Shown one piece after another: positions 33,526 through 42,487 of a stretch of DNA of 60,080 nt. The position numbers and the translations under genes are program-made. Each line of letters opens with the position of its first letter. Positions within the stretch are counted from its first letter, which is position 1. Below the pieces are notes generated by a model. It saw only the letters and a program-made list of their open reading frames with translations. It was not told the origin of the DNA and did no database searches. Location: the NCBI GenBank assembly GCA_014695255.1, contig JACJNX010000059.1, positions 1 through 60,080 of the forward strand. The letters are read 5' to 3'. Source of the stretch: Cyanobacteria bacterium FACHB-63. Lineage in GTDB: Bacteria > Cyanobacteriota > Cyanobacteriia > Leptolyngbyales > Leptolyngbyaceae.

Positions 33526-35130
33526 ATGACGATCGCGATCGACAAGGAATCAGAGGCGGGACAACCTGAACAGTCTCCCGCTATTTATAGAAAAATTGGG
33601 ATTCCAAAAGAAATTTATGCTGGAGAATGCCGGGTTGCTGCAACACCGGATACTGTAAAGATTTTACAGAAATATGGTTTTGAGATATTGATTGAATCTG
33701 GAGCCGGAGAAGCCGCTAATTTTTCAGATGAAGCCTATTTACAAGCGGGATGTCGAATCGTTGTCGATACTGAAACGCTCTGGTCTTATGCCGATTTGAT
33801 TCTAAAAGTTCGACCCCCTATCTGGAATTCGCACCTTAACAAACATGAAGCAGATTTGTTACATGAAGGCGCGACACTGATTAGTTTTATTTGGGCAGCA
33901 CAGAACCCAGAATTAGTCGAACATCTAGCGAATCGTAAGGCGACTGTATTGGCAATGGATGCAGTTCCGCGAATTAGTCGCGCTCAGAAATTAGATGCAC
34001 TGAGTTCGATGGCAAATATTGCTGGATATCGAGCCGTAATCGAGGCAGCACATCAATTTGGGCGATTTTTTACAGGACAAATCACCGCAGCGGGCAAGGT
34101 TCCTCCTGCGAAAGTGCTGGTAATTGGAGCTGGAGTTGCAGGATTGGCGGCAGTGGGAACCGCACGATCGCTCGGTGCCATTGTTCGCGCATTTGATACT
34201 CGCCCGGCGGTAAAAGAGCAGGTGCAAAGCTTGGGAGCCGAGTTCCTGGAGTTAGAGTTTGAGGAGGACGGTACGGGGCAGGGTGGCTATGCAAAAACCA
34301 TGAGTCCTGAGTTTATCAAAGCCGAGATGGAACTCTTTGCTGCTCAGGCGGAAGAAGTCGATATCATCATTACGACGGCATTGATTCCAGGCAAGAAAGC
34401 TCCAACTTTAATCACTAAAGCAATGGTTGAGAGCATGAAACAAGGTTCTGTCATTGTCGATCTAGCAGCAGAGCAAGGCGGCAACTGTGAGGTGACACAC
34501 CCTGGAGAAATTGCTCAACATCACGGTGTAACTATCATTGGTCTAACGGATTTACCCAGTCGAATGGCAGCGCAGGCAAGCCAGCTTTATGGCAAAAATC
34601 TCTGCCATCTGCTCGATGATATGGGTAGAAATGATCACTACCACATTGATCTAGAAGATGAAGTGATTCGAGGGGCATTGGTGCTGCATCAGGGCGAAAC
34701 GGTTGTACCCCTACCGAAGGTTGTCACACCTGCACCACAGAAACCTGAAACGCCCATCGCTGAAGTTGCGACTGTTCGACAGAGATCGATTCCCTCTTGG
34801 GTGTGGACAATGCTTTTAGGAGTGGGATTGTTGGGACTTGGAATGATCGCGCCTTCCACATTTCTCAGTCACTTCACCGTGTTTGTCTTAGCTTGCTTTG
34901 TCGGATGGCAGGTGATTTGGAATGTGAAACCTGCATTGCATACTCCTTTGATGAGTGTGACGAATGCGATTAGCGGCATCATTATTCTGGGTGGAATGCT
35001 GCAAATTTCGGGAACACCAACTTCTGCCACCACAATTTTAGGCGCGATCGCAGTTCTGATCGGCACGATTAACATTGCTGGAGGCTTTTTAGTGACTCAG
35101 CGAATGCTTAAGATGTTTCAAAAACAATAG
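33526..35130 (+). CDS. pntA: NAD(P) transhydrogenase subunit alpha (full-length, dI plus membrane part)
   Basis: The 534-aa protein combines the NAD(H)-binding domain ([59 protein letters not shown]) with a linker and four C-terminal helices (about 425-530; [20 protein letters not shown]). Many bacteria split this into two polypeptides; here it is one. With PntB it couples hydride transfer from NADH to NADP+ to proton movement. GAGGAG is placed before ATG 33526. The first 22 residues extend beyond the usual start. Confidence 0.95.
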   Translation: MTIAIDKESEAGQPEQSPAIYRKIGIPKEIYAGECRVAATPDTVKILQKYGFEILIESGAGEAANFSDEAYLQAGCRIVVDTETLWSYADLILKVRPPIWNSHLNKHEADLLHEGATLISFIWAAQNPELVEHLANRKATVLAMDAVPRISRAQKLDALSSMANIAGYRAVIEAAHQFGRFFTGQITAAGKVPPAKVLVIGAGVAGLAAVGTARSLGAIVRAFDTRPAVKEQVQSLGAEFLELEFEEDGTGQGGYAKTMSPEFIKAEMELFAAQAEEVDIIITTALIPGKKAPTLITKAMVESMKQGSVIVDLAAEQGGNCEVTHPGEIAQHHGVTIIGLTDLPSRMAAQASQLYGKNLCHLLDDMGRNDHYHIDLEDEVIRGALVLHQGETVVPLPKVVTPAPQKPETPIAEVATVRQRSIPSWVWTMLLGVGLLGLGMIAPSTFLSHFTVFVLACFVGWQVIWNVKPALHTPLMSVTNAISGIIILGGMLQISGTPTSATTILGAIAVLIGTINIAGGFLVTQRMLKMFQKQ

Positions 35131-35139
35131 AGGTGTGCA

Positions 35140-36528
35140 ATGTTTGACAGTCTTTCTAATGTGGCTTACATTGCCGCCAGTGCATTGTTTATTTTAAGCT
35201 TGAGCGGACTTTCTAATCAGGAAACCGCAACCAAGGGGAATTGGTATGGAATTGCAGGAATGTCGATCGCATTTCTCGCAACTGTGCTTCGCAGTGATGT
35301 CACCGGATACGGAGTTCTGGCAACCGTCATTCTACCCGGTGCAATCATTGGTGCAATATTGGCGAGCCGAGTTGCCATGACCGAGATGCCTGAGCTAGTT
35401 GCAATGCTGCATAGCTTTGTTGGAATGGCTGCGGTACTGGTGGGAATTGCTAACCATCTACAACCGCAAACTTTAATTGGAGCAGAAGCAACCATTCATC
35501 AAGCTGAAATTTTTATCGGTGCGTTTATTGGGGCGGTAACATTTACGGGATCGATCGTGGCGTTTGGAAAGCTGCGAGGATTAATCAGCAGTAAGTCGCT
35601 ATTGCTTCCAGGACGGCATCTATTAAACATTGGATTGTTAGGGGCTTGTGTAGCATTAGGAGCACAGTTCTTAGCGCATCAATCAACCACAGCACTGTTA
35701 ATCATGTGTGTACTGGCGGGTGTTCTGGGTGTGCATCTAGTTATGGCGATCGGTGGTGCAGATATGCCCGTTGTGATTTCCATGTTGAATAGCTACTCTG
35801 GCTGGGCTGCGGCTGCGGCTGGATTTATGCTGTCGAATGATCTGTTGATCATCACAGGTGCACTAGTCGGAAGTAGTGGCGCGATTCTAAGCTACATCAT
35901 GTGTAAGGCGATGAATCGATCGTTTATCAGTGTCATCTTAGGTGGATTTGGAACAGGCAATAGTTCTAACGCTAGAGAGATCACCGGAGAAGCTAAATCG
36001 ATTTCAATTGAGGAAACCGTTGAGCAATTAGAAAATGCTAACAGTGTCATCATTGTTCCAGGCTACGGTATGGCGGTAGCGCAAGCACAGCACCCGATCT
36101 CTGAGATTACAAAAATCTTGCGAAGTCGCGGTATTAATGTTCGGTTCGGCATTCATCCCGTCGCCGGAAGGCTTCCAGGACATATGAATGTGTTACTCGC
36201 TGAAGCGAAAGTACCTTATGACATTGTTCTAGAAATGGAGGAGATCAATGATGATTTTGCTGAAACGGATGTCGTGCTAGTAATTGGTGCGAATGATACC
36301 GTCAACCCTAGCGCAGTGGAAGATCCAAGCTGCTCGATCGCAGGAATGCCCGTTCTAGAGGTATGGAAGGCGAAGACGACGATCGTGCTGAAGCGCAGTC
36401 TTGGAAGTGGATATGCAGGCGTGGAAAATCCACTGTTTTACAAGGAAAACACCCATATGCTTTTTGGCGATGCGAAGAAAAACACGGATGCGATTCTGAA
36501 TCAACTTAACGCATTGGTTGTCGCCTAA
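35140..36528 (+). CDS. pntB: NAD(P) transhydrogenase subunit beta
   Basis: The 462-aa subunit has about nine helices in its first 265 residues and a soluble NADP(H)-binding domain at the C-terminus: [53 protein letters not shown] and the lid [16 protein letters not shown]. It begins 9 bp after pntA. The terminator-like hairpin at 36597 ends the pair. Confidence 0.95.
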   Translation: MFDSLSNVAYIAASALFILSLSGLSNQETATKGNWYGIAGMSIAFLATVLRSDVTGYGVLATVILPGAIIGAILASRVAMTEMPELVAMLHSFVGMAAVLVGIANHLQPQTLIGAEATIHQAEIFIGAFIGAVTFTGSIVAFGKLRGLISSKSLLLPGRHLLNIGLLGACVALGAQFLAHQSTTALLIMCVLAGVLGVHLVMAIGGADMPVVISMLNSYSGWAAAAAGFMLSNDLLIITGALVGSSGAILSYIMCKAMNRSFISVILGGFGTGNSSNAREITGEAKSISIEETVEQLENANSVIIVPGYGMAVAQAQHPISEITKILRSRGINVRFGIHPVAGRLPGHMNVLLAEAKVPYDIVLEMEEINDDFAETDVVLVIGANDTVNPSAVEDPSCSIAGMPVLEVWKAKTTIVLKRSLGSGYAGVENPLFYKENTHMLFGDAKKNTDAILNQLNALVVA

Positions 36529-36596
36529 ACCCCGTTGCATCTCGCAACCGTAGAAGCTTAGCGCTTTTACGTCTTTTCAAGGTCAAACGTCATGGT

Positions 36597-36635
36597 AATC
36601 GCCTCATTGGAGTTATTCAGTGGGCGATTTTTTAT
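36597..36635 (+). terminator. probable terminator after pntB
   Basis: AATCGCC (36597-36603) and GGCGATT (36623-36629) form the stem base, with further imperfect pairing (CATTG with CAGTG) inside, followed by TTTTATTT. Confidence 0.55.
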
Positions 36636-36690
36636 TTCAGAGGGTTTGTAACGCGATCGCTATCCTCTCTGAACTACGATCGCACTCAAA

Positions 36691-37989
36691 CTACTTGGAC
36701 TCTGGATTGACGATCGAACCCATGAACAAAATCTCCCCGGTTCGATTGTCCCGAATTGCACAGAAGAAGGGTCGATCGACAATTATCTTAAACGGCTCTT
36801 GTTCGATCGGAAGCGAAGTTGGAACAATTCCAATCGAAGTCACTGCGGCTGCCTCAGTTCCTTCCTCGTTCACTTCAACAAACGTCTTATGTTTGACTTG
36901 ATCAATTTTAGTAGTGGCTTTACTTAAACCAGAGAAATCCGCAGCATCATCAAACGCAATCCCCATACCGATCGCTGACAGTGCCGTTTTCAGTTCGACC
37001 TCATAATCCATCTTGAAGCGGGGCAGTTGAATTTCTCCGTCACGGCTACTAAATTGCCTCATCCAAGTCTGCCAATTCTGAGCCGTTAAAGTCTTCTGAA
37101 ACTCAGCTAAATTCGACTTGGGCAGAAACACATACATGCTTAGCCGTCGATCGCCGTAAGGTAAGCTAATCGCCTGAAATTGATTCGTTTCAGCATAGCG
37201 ATACTTGCCTTGCCGCTTCATCAAAGGCACTTGTTTTTTTGAGCCATTCGTTAGCGAAAAGGGTCGGGTTTGGGTATTGTTTTTATCAAATTCATCTGTC
37301 CATTGACCTTTGAAGTAAATCGCATTGATCAGAAACATCACATCGTCTGGATTAATGCGATCGATAATCTTCGGAATTTTGCCGCGTGTACTTTCCTCCA
37401 CCCAGCTATTAATCTCATCAGGCGCACTAGGCTGATTGAAATTTAAGGACTTAACCTTCGCATCATAAAATTTTGCATTTCTCTCTAAGAAACCTGGATT
37501 AAACGCAACTCCTTGTTTTGCCCAAAGCGAATTTGCGATCGACAGTTGAACTTTTGGATCAGCTTTTTCAAGAGTCGCTCTCAAATCACTGTGCGCTTGG
37601 TTAACTTGTTCAAGCGTCATACCCTGAAACTCTAGCGCTTTCGCCATTGCTGCCTTCGTTTCACCGTTAGCACCGTTGTACGCCATCGAAAGCGCGATCG
37701 CCACACTTGAAGGCGAGACAAACACATTCTTGTTGCGGTCTTGCTTCAGAACCTCAGAAAACAACTTAAACCCAAACTTTGTATTGGCTTCCACAATTTT
37801 CGGATTAACGGCTTGAACGGGTTTAGATCGCTCTGCTACACGGGTACGTGCTCGTGTAGCCGGACTAATTTCTAGTTTAGGATTTTGTGAACTTGCAGAA
37901 CTAGAACAAGAAATCGCGCTAATCGCAATCAGGGTAACGATCAGTGCAACTCCAACTTTAAGATATTTCGCGCGTTGAACGATGACCAT
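36691..37989 (-). CDS. serpin-family protease inhibitor, exported
   Basis: ATG 37989 is chosen because GAGAGGAG lies just upstream; the frame to 38112 would add 41 unlike residues. The 432-aa protein has an export signal with a weak lipobox (core VGVALIVTLIAIS, Cys28). The serpin fold follows from about 62: FKLFSEVLKQDRNKNVFVSP, SIANSLWAKQG, LINAIYFKGQW. The reactive loop has the hinge VNEEGTEAAAVTS, Gly/Thr/Ala-rich as in inhibitory serpins, then IGIVPTSLP; by counting from the hinge, P1 is near the Thr-Ser of PTS. The loop closes with DRPFFCAIRDNRTGEILFMG. A subtilase gene lies directly upstream on the same strand. Confidence 0.92.
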   Translation of the reverse strand: MVIVQRAKYLKVGVALIVTLIAISAISCSSSASSQNPKLEISPATRARTRVAERSKPVQAVNPKIVEANTKFGFKLFSEVLKQDRNKNVFVSPSSVAIALSMAYNGANGETKAAMAKALEFQGMTLEQVNQAHSDLRATLEKADPKVQLSIANSLWAKQGVAFNPGFLERNAKFYDAKVKSLNFNQPSAPDEINSWVEESTRGKIPKIIDRINPDDVMFLINAIYFKGQWTDEFDKNNTQTRPFSLTNGSKKQVPLMKRQGKYRYAETNQFQAISLPYGDRRLSMYVFLPKSNLAEFQKTLTAQNWQTWMRQFSSRDGEIQLPRFKMDYEVELKTALSAIGMGIAFDDAADFSGLSKATTKIDQVKHKTFVEVNEEGTEAAAVTSIGIVPTSLPIEQEPFKIIVDRPFFCAIRDNRTGEILFMGSIVNPESK

Positions 37990-38007
37990 ACTCCTCTCCA
38001 AGAAAAT

Positions 38008-38035
38008 TTGGAATTGATCGATCGACCAATTCCAA
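38008..38035. promoter_or_regulatory. 28-bp near-palindrome upstream of the serpin gene
   Basis: TTGGAATTGATCGATCGACCAATTCCAA is self-complementary except for one pair of positions. It lies 19-46 bp before the serpin ATG, where a dimeric repressor would block the promoter or ribosome access. A related CAATTCC half-site recurs at 38104-38110. Confidence 0.5.
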
Positions 38036-38042
38036 TAGACCT

Positions 38043-38070
38043 CAATTGTGTAGCGCCAATTGTGTAGCGC
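38043..38070. repeat. 14-bp tandem duplication in the serpin upstream region
   Basis: CAATTGTGTAGCGC occurs twice without a gap (38043-38056, 38057-38070). A diverged third copy, CAATTGCGTAGAGCGC, is near 38113. The gap between serpin and subtilase genes is 144 bp, so half of it is repeat or palindrome. Confidence 0.7.
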
Positions 38071-38133
38071 CTCGATGAATTCGCTATCTATGGCTACATT
38101 AATCAATTCCACAATTGCGTAGAGCGCGCGTTA

Positions 38134-39732
38134 CTATTTTTGAGACGGAGCCGTCCACCATGCCAGCGCATACGATTGTACTGGCTGATTCACTTGCTGA
38201 CGGAAAACGACCCGAATTTTATAACGTCCGGTTGCTGGCACCGGGTAAAAAATATGCTGGACACTATCAATGTCGCTGATTGATGACCAGATGCTTTTGC
38301 CAATGTCATTATCTTCCGCCCGCATCAGGTAAAGATCCAGCTTATTCAGTCCCCGATCGCGAAAGCTCTCCCCAATCTCAAATTCCCCGTTGCGATTGCG
38401 ATCGTTTAATTCAACCAATCGATTCCAGGCTAAGGTTGCAGAAACATAGCTTCCTTGCAGCAAAGGCTTCTCGATCAGATAGTCTTGTACTGATTTTTTT
38501 TCGATTTTGCCGTAATTCCAGCCGATCGCCGGGACTGCTCGATTTGGTGTCCATTGTCCGGTACTAAACTGCTGATACGCGCGAAACGCATTCAGTTGTC
38601 CCGCGCCCATCTGAATGTTTAAGGGAATTTTGCGGTCTTTGTACGCATCAGAATCCACCCAGGTTTTATTGTCTTTCTCTAAAATCGTGCGCGTCATTCC
38701 AAGCGATCGCCCATCCCCTTTATCTTTAATCTTGTCAGCAGAATTCATCAGCACTGCTTTCATCACTTCATGCCGACGGGCATCGGTTGTCCAGGGTAAC
38801 TTACACCCCCCTTTACAACCCGCTCGGAGTTGCCGATCGCCAAATTCCTGCAACAACGCCACGGTTGCGGTCACATGAGGAGCTGCGAAACTTGAGCCAA
38901 CGGCGGTCGTTTGTTTACCCCTGAGATTTGCGACGTTAATCTTACTTCCCGGAGCCGTGAGCGAGAGCGATCGACGACCTCCTAAGCTCGTCTCAATGCC
39001 ATCGTTGCGCTTAAAAATGCGCGGATAGGTATCTCCAATATTTGAGAAATCAATCTTTGCATACTCCGCTCCGACTCGCCGCGTGAACGAAACGGTCATG
39101 CCGTTATAGCTATCAGTTGGAATTGGAATGCCGCCTTTTCCTTGATTCCCTGCCACGATGAACAAAGAATTATGCTTCATTGATAACCAATCAATACATT
39201 GGGTTAGAAGTGCATTTCCGTCTAATCGAGCATTCGGGCGTGGATCTTGCTGCAATGCTTCCCCAAAGCTGAAATTAATCGCCCTCACATCTCCCCCATT
39301 TTGCAAAGTGACCTGCTGGGCTGAAAGACATTCCTCAGATTGTCCGCTGCGCTGTGGAGTGGCTGCGGCAGAAGAATAAAGCCGAGCCTCTGGCGCAACT
39401 CCTCGCACCGCTTTACTATCCCCAATCATCACACTCGCAACCTGAGCCGCGTGAGTATCCAAATTTGTATTCGTTTTTGCGGGCTGATTGCGGAAAAACA
39501 CCCGCGTTAAGTCGATCGTCTGGTTCGTTGTACTGGCTTTATCCACACCAAATCGAGGAGGTCGTCCGATTTCCACTTGCCCGATCGCAATCTTTTTTCC
39601 AGTGAGATTGTAGGGAGCTTGCTGAAGTCGGAGTGCATCAATGCCAGAGGCACCGATCGAGCTTTCCGCTATCGGCATCGCTTGTGCGGCGACCGCAATC
39701 CACATTCCACCAAATCCCACCAGCCACTTCAT
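38134..39732 (-). CDS. secreted S8 (subtilisin-like) protease with Glu in place of the usual Asp
   Basis: The 532-aa protein has a signal peptide (1-18, ending AQA) and a subtilase domain. Catalytic His94 lies in LDTHAAQVASVM, oxyanion Asn196 in FIVAGNQGKGG and catalytic Ser281 in AVGSSFAAPHV. Where subtilases have Asp-x-Gly, this protein has Glu54 (IAIGQVEIGRP). The C-terminal 140 residues form a beta-rich domain (SYVSATLAWNRLVELNDRNR; YKIRVVFRQQV) resembling pre-peptidase or P-domain-like modules. It probably acts in the periplasm or outside. The serpin gene downstream suggests an enzyme-inhibitor pair, although serpins inhibiting this particular enzyme is an inference. Confidence 0.85.
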   Translation of the reverse strand: MKWLVGFGGMWIAVAAQAMPIAESSIGASGIDALRLQQAPYNLTGKKIAIGQVEIGRPPRFGVDKASTTNQTIDLTRVFFRNQPAKTNTNLDTHAAQVASVMIGDSKAVRGVAPEARLYSSAAATPQRSGQSEECLSAQQVTLQNGGDVRAINFSFGEALQQDPRPNARLDGNALLTQCIDWLSMKHNSLFIVAGNQGKGGIPIPTDSYNGMTVSFTRRVGAEYAKIDFSNIGDTYPRIFKRNDGIETSLGGRRSLSLTAPGSKINVANLRGKQTTAVGSSFAAPHVTATVALLQEFGDRQLRAGCKGGCKLPWTTDARRHEVMKAVLMNSADKIKDKGDGRSLGMTRTILEKDNKTWVDSDAYKDRKIPLNIQMGAGQLNAFRAYQQFSTGQWTPNRAVPAIGWNYGKIEKKSVQDYLIEKPLLQGSYVSATLAWNRLVELNDRNRNGEFEIGESFRDRGLNKLDLYLMRAEDNDIGKSIWSSISDIDSVQHIFYPVPATGRYKIRVVFRQQVNQPVQSYALAWWTAPSQK

Positions 39733-39859
39733 CTTTACACTCCGTTTTTGAGTATTTATTCCTAAAATTTGTGCAAACCCTGACCAAAATCTGAGAGAAA
39801 GCCTTCACAATTTGTTAAACTGATCACAAAATCATGCTCTCCAAGGAGAACACACCGTC

Positions 39860-40555
39860 ATGTCCAATAAACCGATCGTCATTGCACCTTCGATTCTCTC
39901 TGCTGATTTTAGTCGGTTAGGCGACGAAATTCGTGCGGTGGATGCCGCCGGAGCCGACTGGATTCACGTTGATGTGATGGATGGTCGGTTTGTGCCGAAC
40001 ATTACGATCGGCCCCCTGATCGTTGAAGCAATCCGCCCTGTGACCCAGAAGCCGCTGGATGTTCACTTGATGATTGTAGAGCCAGAGAAGTACGTCGGTG
40101 ATTTTGCCAAAGCTGGAGCGGATCACATCTACGTTCACGCGGAACACAATGCCTCGCCGCACCTGCATCGCACTCTGGGACAGATCAAAGAGTACGGCAA
40201 AAAAGCAGGAGTTGTACTCAATCCAGGTAGCCCCTTGGAACTGATCGATTATGTTCTAGAACTCTGCGATCTAGTTCTGATTATGAGCGTTAACCCTGGA
40301 TTTGGTGGACAAAGCTTTATTCCCGGTGTGTTGCCGAAAATTCGTAAGCTGCGCCAAATGTGCGATGAGCGCGGACTCGATCCCTGGATCGAAGTCGATG
40401 GTGGCTTGAAAGCGAACAACACCTGGCAAGTCATCGAAGCTGGTGCAAACGCGATCGTCGCGGGTTCTGCGGTGTTTAATGCCCCCGATTATGCAGCGGC
40501 GATCGAAGGCATTCGCAACAGCAAGCGCCCCGCACCGGAACTCGCAACCGTTTAA
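39860..40555 (+). CDS. rpe: ribulose-phosphate 3-epimerase
   Basis: The enzyme interconverts ribulose 5-phosphate and xylulose 5-phosphate in the Calvin cycle and pentose phosphate pathway. The 231-aa TIM barrel has [16 protein letters not shown], the metal ligands in [15 protein letters not shown] and [19 protein letters not shown] and [10 protein letters not shown]. It is monocistronic, with AAGGAG 13 nt before the ATG and a strong terminator. Confidence 0.96.
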   Translation: MSNKPIVIAPSILSADFSRLGDEIRAVDAAGADWIHVDVMDGRFVPNITIGPLIVEAIRPVTQKPLDVHLMIVEPEKYVGDFAKAGADHIYVHAEHNASPHLHRTLGQIKEYGKKAGVVLNPGSPLELIDYVLELCDLVLIMSVNPGFGGQSFIPGVLPKIRKLRQMCDERGLDPWIEVDGGLKANNTWQVIEAGANAIVAGSAVFNAPDYAAAIEGIRNSKRPAPELATV

Positions 40556-40576
40556 TTGATTCAATTCCGATTAAGC

Positions 40577-40612
40577 CAAAAAAGCCGATCGCAGTAGTGC
40601 GATCGGCTTTTT
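40577..40612. terminator. bidirectional terminator between rpe and the two-component operon
   Basis: GCCGATCGCA, loop GTAG, TGCGATCGGC: a perfect 10-bp stem flanked by seven A on the left and five T on the right, so it can serve both convergent transcripts. Confidence 0.92.
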
Positions 40613-40628
40613 GCATTCCATCCCTTGA

Positions 40629-41354
40629 TCAAACTGAGTCTTCGCTCATAATCCGAGCTAAATTACAGTTTCGCAGCAGTTCAGCGCTCTCTGGAATCAG
40701 ATGCTCCTGAAGCTGATATACCGCTTGCAGCACCGCCAACTCCCGTCCGTAGTCACGCTCCACGATGTCGATCGCTGATTCCTGTCCAGTTTGCCCTAAC
40801 CTCAATAAATGCAGCGCCATATTGATATTAGAAAGCGGATTGCGAAGCTCCTGGTAGAAATGGTTCAGCAAACCATCGCGGGTTCCAGAAACTTGTGGCG
40901 CAGTTTCAGGCAGAGAAACTGGCTGACTTTTCGCTTTTTCTGGTTTGGCTGGCTCAACCTGGCGCGAATAGCTCTCCGCTAACGCCTCATATTTTGCCAA
41001 GCGACCAGCCACTGCCCCTAGCAAATCCGTCGCCGTGCAGGGCTTAGTCAGATAGTCGTCCGCACCGAGTTCCATCCCTTGACGCTGGTCAGTTTTGGCG
41101 CTGCGAGCAGAGAGAAAAATAAACGGAATTCCAGCCGTATCGGGCGAGGTGCGGAGTTGAGTCAGCACAGAGAAGCCATCACAGTCGGGCATCGTCACGT
41201 CGCACAAGATCAAATCTGGATGATGATCGTGTGCCAGTTGCACCCCAACCTGACCATTCTCGCTGCCAATTCCCCGAAATCCCTCAGCTTCCAGTAAATC
41301 TAAAATCGACTCTCGAACGGTTTGTTCGTCTTCAATCACGAGGATCGTTTTCAT
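40629..41354 (-). CDS. response regulator with degenerate histidine-kinase dimerisation helix
   Basis: The 241-aa protein has a REC domain (1-120) with the acidic pair (VIEDEQ), phospho-acceptor Asp in LILCDVTMPDCDG and Lys in YLTKPC. After a linker comes a segment like a HisKA helix, but the position of the phospho-His is occupied by Gln (FYQELRNPLSNINMAL), and no ATPase domain follows. It may bind a partner kinase as a dimerisation or adaptor module. It overlaps the preceding kinase gene by 23 bp and ends the operon. Confidence 0.85.
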   Translation of the reverse strand: MKTILVIEDEQTVRESILDLLEAEGFRGIGSENGQVGVQLAHDHHPDLILCDVTMPDCDGFSVLTQLRTSPDTAGIPFIFLSARSAKTDQRQGMELGADDYLTKPCTATDLLGAVAGRLAKYEALAESYSRQVEPAKPEKAKSQPVSLPETAPQVSGTRDGLLNHFYQELRNPLSNINMALHLLRLGQTGQESAIDIVERDYGRELAVLQAVYQLQEHLIPESAELLRNCNLARIMSEDSV

Positions 41355-42462
41355 ACGTGGACTGTCTATCTATCGGTAGCGTGACTGTCACTAGAGTTCC
41401 CTGATTTTCCTCGCTCTCAACGGTAATCGTGCCGCCGTGCAGATCGACGCATTGTTTCACGATCGACAAGCCTAAGCCTGTTCCTGGAATTGATTTTGCA
41501 TTGCTGGCGCGATGGAAGGACTGAAATAAATCCGTTTGCTCCGATTTTGGAATTCCAATGCCATGATCGCGAATCTGAAACACAGCGCTACGATCGCTTA
41601 GCTCTAAGTTGAAGTCGATCGACTCACCGCTAGGGGAGTATTTCACTGCATTCGATAATAAATTGGTCAAAATGTGACGCAGTAACCGCTCATCAAGGCG
41701 GGAATAACTCCCATTCGTCTCATTGTAAGAAAAAGCGATCGAGCTTTTGCGCTTGTCGGTGAGGTGAAATTCGTCAACAAGCTCTTTACAAAATCGAATC
41801 AGATCTAACGACTGCGGTATAAACTGTAGCTTTCCTGCCTCGGTTTCTCCGATCGTTAACACATCAGTTAAAAGCTGGTGCATTCGTTTAACAGAATCTT
41901 GAATGCGTTCGAGATACGTTTCCTTTTTTTGCTCAGTAATCTGAGTTCCGTAGCGTTGCAGCAGTTCCGTTGAAAACAAAATTGTATTCAATGGATTGCG
42001 AAATTCGTGCGATACAACTGACACAAATCTCGATTTTAATTCGCTAATTTCTTTCTCTTTCTTCAGCGCAGATTGAATCATTTTCTCTGCTTTGTGTCGC
42101 GACAGAGCAATCTCAACCGCTGTGACTAATTCCCGGTCTTCAAAGGGCTTTAGAATATAGCCGAAGGGCTGGACATCTTTAGCTCGCGCTAAGGTTGGTT
42201 CATCGGCATGAGCCGTCAGAAAAACGACAGGCAACTGCCAATTTGTACGGATTTGTTCTGCTGTCTCGACTCCATCCATTTCACCCGATAAGCGAATGTC
42301 CATTAATACCAAGTCGGGTTGCAGGTGAGCAATATCACTCAGCGCTTCCTCTGCGGTTGTTGCGATCGAAACGACTTGATATCCGGAATTCTGTAAACTT
42401 GTTTGGATATCCAAAGCGATAATACTTTCATCCTCAACGATGAGTATTTTGGCAGTAGACAT
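41332..42462 (-). CDS. response regulator-histidine kinase (REC-HisKA-HATPase)
   Basis: The 376-aa cytosolic protein has REC (1-120; LVLMDIRLSGEMDG, FGYILKPF), a coiled linker, HisKA (VVSHEFRNPLNTI with the phospho-His) and an HATPase domain with N box LLSNAVKYSP, G1 IRDHGIGIPKSE and G2 GTGLGLSIVKQ. It probably receives a phosphoryl group and passes it on. It lies 25 bp after the multi-PAS kinase gene and overlaps the REC gene that follows. Confidence 0.92.
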   Translation of the reverse strand: MSTAKILIVEDESIIALDIQTSLQNSGYQVVSIATTAEEALSDIAHLQPDLVLMDIRLSGEMDGVETAEQIRTNWQLPVVFLTAHADEPTLARAKDVQPFGYILKPFEDRELVTAVEIALSRHKAEKMIQSALKKEKEISELKSRFVSVVSHEFRNPLNTILFSTELLQRYGTQITEQKKETYLERIQDSVKRMHQLLTDVLTIGETEAGKLQFIPQSLDLIRFCKELVDEFHLTDKRKSSIAFSYNETNGSYSRLDERLLRHILTNLLSNAVKYSPSGESIDFNLELSDRSAVFQIRDHGIGIPKSEQTDLFQSFHRASNAKSIPGTGLGLSIVKQCVDLHGGTITVESEENQGTLVTVTLPIDRQSTYENDPRD

Positions 42463-42487
42463 AATTCAGCCCTGAATTGAATCTTGA

